From Corynebacterium pelargi (GTDB lineage: Bacteria; Actinomycetota; Actinomycetes; Mycobacteriales; Mycobacteriaceae): DNA of 64,000 nucleotides. Shown here in pieces: positions 60,202-64,000 of this stretch; within the stretch, counting starts at the first letter, position 1; the number at the start of each line of letters is the position of its first letter. The position numbers and the translations under genes were made by a program. Below the pieces are notes generated by a model. That model did no database searches and was not told the origin of the DNA. It was given only the letters and a program-made list of their open reading frames with translations. The stretch lies in NCBI RefSeq assembly GCF_014635485.1, contig NZ_BMCX01000002.1:456396-520395 (forward strand), given 5' to 3'.

Positions 60202-63200
60202 TCAACCCAGTGCAACTTTCCCAATACCTCGGCCAACCATACCCACCCACCAAGCAGCAGGCCGCCGTGATCGGTGCGCCTTTGGCATCATCACTGGTGG
60301 TTGCTGGAGCAGGTGCGGGCAAAACCGAAACTATGGCGGCACGAGTGGTGTGGCTGGTGGCCAATGGGCTTGTGGCACCCGAGCAGGTATTAGGGCTGAC
60401 CTTTACCAATAAAGCCGCGCAGCAACTCGCACAACGCATCAGTGGTCGATTGACCACCCTTCGGCATTCGGCGTACTTTGATGAGCTCGACGCACTCCTA
60501 GGGGATGAACAATCCTTAAGAGCAGCGCTCGAGGTGATCGCGCCGACGGTAGCAACCTATGACTCCTTTGCCGGGCGCTTGGTGCGGGAATTTGGTTTGC
60601 TCCTGCCCGTTGAACCTTCGGCACGCATAATCAGCCGCACCGAGTTAATGCTGATCGCCCAACGCGTGCTCAAAGAGTATCGCGGTCCGATCAATAGCAA
60701 CCTGACCTTTAATATCTTGGTATCGCGTCTGGTTGATCTCAACGCCGAAATGGAAGCCAACCTCGTTGAGCCGCAGGCGATTCGGGAAGAAACACACGCC
60801 TTGTTTGCCGAAGCCGATGCTGTTCCCACCGGCCGGGAATCTATCAACAAAACAGCCACGGGGTATCTGCAAAAGCAGGAAGTCCGGCTCCAGCTCCTAC
60901 CGGTAGTGGAGCAATTCCGCAGCTATCTGCGCGAAGAAAAGCTCATGACCTTCAACCAACAAATGGCGCTGGCTGCCCGCCTAGCCTCCGAACACCCCGA
61001 GGTGGGTGCTGCGATGCGGGAGCGCTTCTCGGTGGTGCTGCTTGATGAATACCAAGACACCAGCTACGCCCAAAGGGTGCTGTTATCTGCCCTTTTTGCA
61101 GAGAGCAACGTCACTGCCGTGGGTGATCCCATGCAGTCGATCTATGGCTGGCGAGGTGGATCTGCATCGAACCTCGAACGCTTCCCAGAGGACTTTCCGC
61201 ACGAGGGGAAACCTGCAAAGAAATACGAGCTCACCACCAGTTTTAGAAACCCTAGCAGTGTGCTCACCTTGGCAAACCAGGTAGCGGCCAGCATCTTGGG
61301 CTCTGCCCACAACCCCAAGCGCTTGGTGCAGCCGCTCGAACCACTGCCCAACCAAGGTCCAGGCTCAGTGGCGCTCGGGGCGTTTCCTACCAGGGAAGAA
61401 GAAATCACTGTCGTGGCCGATGCGCTGGCGCAACGCTATTACCAGCGCGAAAGCGACGAGCCTTTTACTGCTGCGGTGCTCATGCGCAAGCAGCGAGACT
61501 TCGGGCCTATGGAACAAGCACTGCGTGAACGTGGCGTTCCTGTAGAAGTGGTCGGGCTTTCCGGCTTACTCACCATCCCAGAGGTGGCCGATATGCTCGC
61601 CATCGCCACCATGCTGGTGGATCCCGCAGATGATCGCGCCAGCATCCATGTGCTTGGTTCAGCGGCCGTCGGCCTTGATGCCGCCGATATCAAAGCACTA
61701 CAACGCCGAGCCGCTGAGCTTGGTGGCAGCAAAGAAATCAGTAGCGAAGGCATTGCAGATCCCCTAGAAAAACTCAAAGCCCAAGTCCAGCAGGTGCTGC
61801 AATCCGATCAGGACAACCTGGCAGGTCTTGCCGATGCCGTTGCCGATATCGGTAGCGCCGAACGCATCGGTTTAAGCCCCGAAGGCGAACTAAGGGTGCG
61901 TGATCTTGCCGCGAAATTGCGATTCTTGCGCACAACTGCCACCAATGTGGCGCTGCCTGATGTCTTTGCCAATATCGAGCGAGTATTCAATATCCGCACC
62001 GAGGTGCTCCAACGCCCCGAAGAAGCCGGCCGCGTTGTAGGAACCACCCACCTTGACCGCTTTGCCGAAGTAGTAGAGGAATACTCCAGGCTCAAAGGGG
62101 CTACGCTGCCACAATTTCTGCAGTACGTGCGCATGGCCATCGAGCACGATAAAGGCCTTGAGCCCGGAGAAGTGGAAGTGCATGCCGATCGTGTGCAGAT
62201 TCTTACCGTCCATAAGTCCAAGGGTTTGGAGTGGCAACACGTTGCGGTGATGCACTGCGATCACAAAACCTATGAATCTCGCACCGAAACGTGGTTGAAG
62301 CAGGAACACCGGATTCCTTCGGCATTGCTTGGTGATGCTGATGAAGACGACGAGAGCATGTTCGGCTCTCCGGTGCTCAGCGAGGTCGATACCGAAACCA
62401 AAGCGGCGTTTGCCCGAAGCCTCGAAAGGCATCGTGAGGCGTTTAAACAGAAAAACGCTGCCGAGGCGATTCGCCTCTTTTATGTAGCGATGACTCGCGC
62501 AGAAACCTCGCTGCTGCTGACCTGCTCAGAAAAGCCACCCTTCGAAGCCTTCGAACAGCTCCACGATGTGGTGGAACCAGACGCTATCCTGCGTTGGGAG
62601 TGGACCGCCGAAGACGCCAAGGAGCAAGAGGATCCCCCAAGCGCTGTGTTTCCTCAACACCGGGAGCCCAAGGGCGCTGATGAAGTAATGGCTGCTTTGG
62701 AGGCATTGCCTGAGCTCATTGAAGACGGCGACTTATTCCAGACCTGGGAACAAGACGTCAGCGCCATCATCCAAGAACACGAGGCGCTCGATGCCCCCAG
62801 CGTGGAGGTGGCATTGCCGCGCGAACTGACCGCCACCGATCTGGTGAGCCTGCGGGATAATCCCGAACGATTTGCCAGGCGAAAGCGCAGGCCAGTGCCT
62901 TTTAAGCCCAATGAGTACGCCAAGCGTGGCACCGCATTCCACGAGTGGATCGAACGTCAATTTGGCCAGGCTGCACTGCTTGACGAGCAGGAACTGGCCC
63001 TCGGCCAGGAATTTGCCGAGGAAAACCTCGACCAGCTCAAAGAACACTTCTTAGCCTCCGAGTGGCTCAACCGCACCCCGGTGGCGGTGGAGCAACCCTT
63101 TGAAGTGGCCATCGGCCGCCATGTGCTGCGAGGACGCATGGATGCGGTTTTTGCCCAAGACGACGGCTACCTGGTCGTGGACTGGAAAACCGGGCAGCTT

Positions 63201-63401
63201 CCCACCGCCCAGGAGCGAAAAGCCGTGGAAATGCAGTTGGCCGTCTACCGGCTTGCCTGGGCTAAGCTGCAGGGTATTGATCCAGAAGCAGTGCAAGCGG
63301 CTTTCTATTATGTGACCAAACATGAGCTTCTTGCTCCCCAAGATCTACCCGGTGCCCATGAGCTTGAGCAGCTCTTGGAAGCACAGAATCCAAAACGGTA
63401 G
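60198..63401 (+). CDS. adnB: Helicase-nuclease subunit AdnB (UvrD-like motor plus PDDEXK nuclease)
   Basis: 1067 residues. Walker A 'VVAGAGAGKTETM' (Lys42), motif II 'LLDEYQDTS' (Asp283-Glu284), motif III 'AVGDPMQSIYGWRGG', motif V/VI 'VHKSKGLEW' and 'FYVAMTRAETSL' are all intact, so this is the active motor. The C-terminal nuclease has 'GTAFHEWIERQ', 'GRMDAVFAQDDGYLVVDWKTG' (Asp995, Lys997) and 'EMQLAVYRLAW'. It is the lead motor of AdnAB in mycobacteria. The ATG at 60198 overlaps the adnA stop; the earlier open frame is inside adnA. Confidence 0.94.
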   Translation: MINPVQLSQYLGQPYPPTKQQAAVIGAPLASSLVVAGAGAGKTETMAARVVWLVANGLVAPEQVLGLTFTNKAAQQLAQRISGRLTTLRHSAYFDELDALLGDEQSLRAALEVIAPTVATYDSFAGRLVREFGLLLPVEPSARIISRTELMLIAQRVLKEYRGPINSNLTFNILVSRLVDLNAEMEANLVEPQAIREETHALFAEADAVPTGRESINKTATGYLQKQEVRLQLLPVVEQFRSYLREEKLMTFNQQMALAARLASEHPEVGAAMRERFSVVLLDEYQDTSYAQRVLLSALFAESNVTAVGDPMQSIYGWRGGSASNLERFPEDFPHEGKPAKKYELTTSFRNPSSVLTLANQVAASILGSAHNPKRLVQPLEPLPNQGPGSVALGAFPTREEEITVVADALAQRYYQRESDEPFTAAVLMRKQRDFGPMEQALRERGVPVEVVGLSGLLTIPEVADMLAIATMLVDPADDRASIHVLGSAAVGLDAADIKALQRRAAELGGSKEISSEGIADPLEKLKAQVQQVLQSDQDNLAGLADAVADIGSAERIGLSPEGELRVRDLAAKLRFLRTTATNVALPDVFANIERVFNIRTEVLQRPEEAGRVVGTTHLDRFAEVVEEYSRLKGATLPQFLQYVRMAIEHDKGLEPGEVEVHADRVQILTVHKSKGLEWQHVAVMHCDHKTYESRTETWLKQEHRIPSALLGDADEDDESMFGSPVLSEVDTETKAAFARSLERHREAFKQKNAAEAIRLFYVAMTRAETSLLLTCSEKPPFEAFEQLHDVVEPDAILRWEWTAEDAKEQEDPPSAVFPQHREPKGADEVMAALEALPELIEDGDLFQTWEQDVSAIIQEHEALDAPSVEVALPRELTATDLVSLRDNPERFARRKRRPVPFKPNEYAKRGTAFHEWIERQFGQAALLDEQELALGQEFAEENLDQLKEHFLASEWLNRTPVAVEQPFEVAIGRHVLRGRMDAVFAQDDGYLVVDWKTGQLPTAQERKAVEMQLAVYRLAWAKLQGIDPEAVQAAFYYVTKHELLAPQDLPGAHELEQLLEAQNPKR

Positions 63402-63459
63402 GGTTTGCCAAGGGGCAAGTGAATAGTGACCACCCGATCAATGGAGCGAAGCCAAGCAG

Positions 63460-64000
63460 ATGACTCAGCGTGACCAGGAGCGTTTCCGCACGGAAGTGGA
63501 GTTAAATGAGCTCCCCGAGCACACCTTGCTCAATGTGATTCGCATGCCCGGCAACGCGGCAATGAGTCCGGTGCGCCTGATTGCCCGCCGTTTTGGTTAT
63601 GCCCTCGGCCTGATCATCATGGTGGCCCTGGTGGTTTACTTTGATAAAGACGGCTACTCAGAGCACCTCACGTTTGTCGATGCCCTGTACTATTCGGCAG
63701 TCTCACTATCCACCACCGGCTATGGCGACATCACCCCTGTCACGCAAGTCGCCCGCCTGATCAACATCATCATCGTCACCCCGATCCGCCTAGCCTTCGT
63801 GATCCTCTTGGTGGGCACCACCTTGTCTGTGCTCACAGAAGAATCACGCATGGCCTGGAAGATCCAGCGTTGGAGGAAGAATATGCGCAACCACACCGTA
63901 GTCATCGGCTACGGCACCAAGGGACGTTCTGCCGTGGCAGCCTTGCTTGCCGACGGCGTGTCTCCCAATGAAATTGTGGTAGTTGATACCGACCCAACGG
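63460..64000 (+). CDS. Potassium channel with TrkA-N (RCK) domain, 3' end outside window
   Basis: The first 180 residues are visible and the frame is open to the edge. Two membrane helices (about 50-68 and 105-123) flank a pore loop with the selectivity filter 'STTGYGDITP'. After a basic linker the RCK/TrkA-N domain starts 'VVIGYGTKGRSAVAALLADG' with a following 'VVVDTDP' that binds NAD(H) or another nucleotide. It resembles the single potassium channel known in C. glutamicum and Rv3200c next to AdnAB. It begins 58 bases after adnB. Confidence 0.92.
   Translation, partial: MTQRDQERFRTEVELNELPEHTLLNVIRMPGNAAMSPVRLIARRFGYALGLIIMVALVVYFDKDGYSEHLTFVDALYYSAVSLSTTGYGDITPVTQVARLINIIIVTPIRLAFVILLVGTTLSVLTEESRMAWKIQRWRKNMRNHTVVIGYGTKGRSAVAALLADGVSPNEIVVVDTDPT

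Noticed and set aside
1-64000. tRNA, rRNA, CRISPR, insertion sequences, prophage
   Set aside because: I saw no cloverleaf-like sequences with CCA-acceptor features, no regular repeat-spacer array, no transposase or integrase frame, and no shift in composition.

Overview
The window is one contiguous piece of chromosome from a Corynebacterium (order Mycobacteriales). No database search was possible, so the genus call rests on recognised protein families and gene order. It carries DtsR-type acyl-CoA carboxylase beta subunits plus an epsilon subunit, a WbbL-type rhamnosyltransferase, MtrA-MtrB-LpqB, two WhiB proteins (WhiB2 and WhiB1 types), SigH with its anti-sigma factor, a 24-residue bL37 gene and AdnA-AdnB. 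The order maf, accE, accD, birA, purK, purE ... wbbL, manC, whiB2, manB, manA, sahH, tmk, mtrAB, lpqB, hpf, secA ... rsgA, aroA, sigH, rshA, whiB1 ... adnAB matches what I remember of C. glutamicum and, mostly in reverse, M. tuberculosis. Composition and codon use look even. I see no insertion sequence, prophage, CRISPR array, tRNA or rRNA.

Layout. 1-2.7 kb: two related surface acyltransferases (the first cut by the window edge). 2.7-5.9 kb: DUF3151, Maf, ribokinase and a LacI-type repressor. 5.9-17.2 kb: acyl-CoA carboxylase genes (accE, accD2, accD1) with a lysX-type MprF/lysyl-tRNA synthetase fusion and a DUF2752 gene set between the two beta subunits, then birA, a PH-domain protein, purK and purE. 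17.2-20.6 kb: a sugar ABC importer of the trehalose/maltose class, with no ATPase gene. 20.7-30.5 kb: envelope and mannose/rhamnose supply (TIGR03089, an LCP ligase, wbbL, manC, manB, a SIS-type protein, manA), with whiB2, a degenerate zincin and DUF3499 inside. 30.6-42.8 kb: a secreted protein, a DUF4259-like protein, sahH, tmk, mtrA-mtrB-lpqB, comF, hpf, secA1 and an Rv3235-family gene. 42.9-50.6 kb: a HAD protein, DUF6912, an acyl-desaturase pair, rsgA, aroA, a SRAP protein, ybaK and sigH-rshA. 50.6-64 kb: bL37, whiB1, membrane proteins, a DEAD-box helicase, DUF3107, DUF3152, TIGR02569, adnA-adnB and the start of a TrkA-N potassium channel.

How the genes fit together. BirA attaches biotin to the carboxylase alpha subunit (not here), which works with AccD1, AccD2 and AccE to make malonyl-CoA and longer carboxylated acyl-CoAs for fatty and mycolic acids. 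The desaturase pair modifies the same lipids. ManA, ManB, ManC, WbbL and the LCP ligase supply and assemble mannolipids and arabinogalactan. MtrAB, SigH/RshA and the WhiB proteins regulate envelope, stress and division.

Most notable signals. (1) An 11-mer, GCTT[G/T]TCGACG, occurs 17 times on both strands, inside and between genes; I cannot assign it to a known element. (2) At least nine genes have a -10-like hexamer 6-8 bases before the start codon, suggesting leaderless mRNAs; two of them (aroA and the SRAP gene) share one 18-bp bidirectional promoter. (3) The accD1 and desaturase promoters contain perfect inverted repeats at operator positions. (4) AdnA has lost the Walker A lysine. I found no clearly new multi-gene system.
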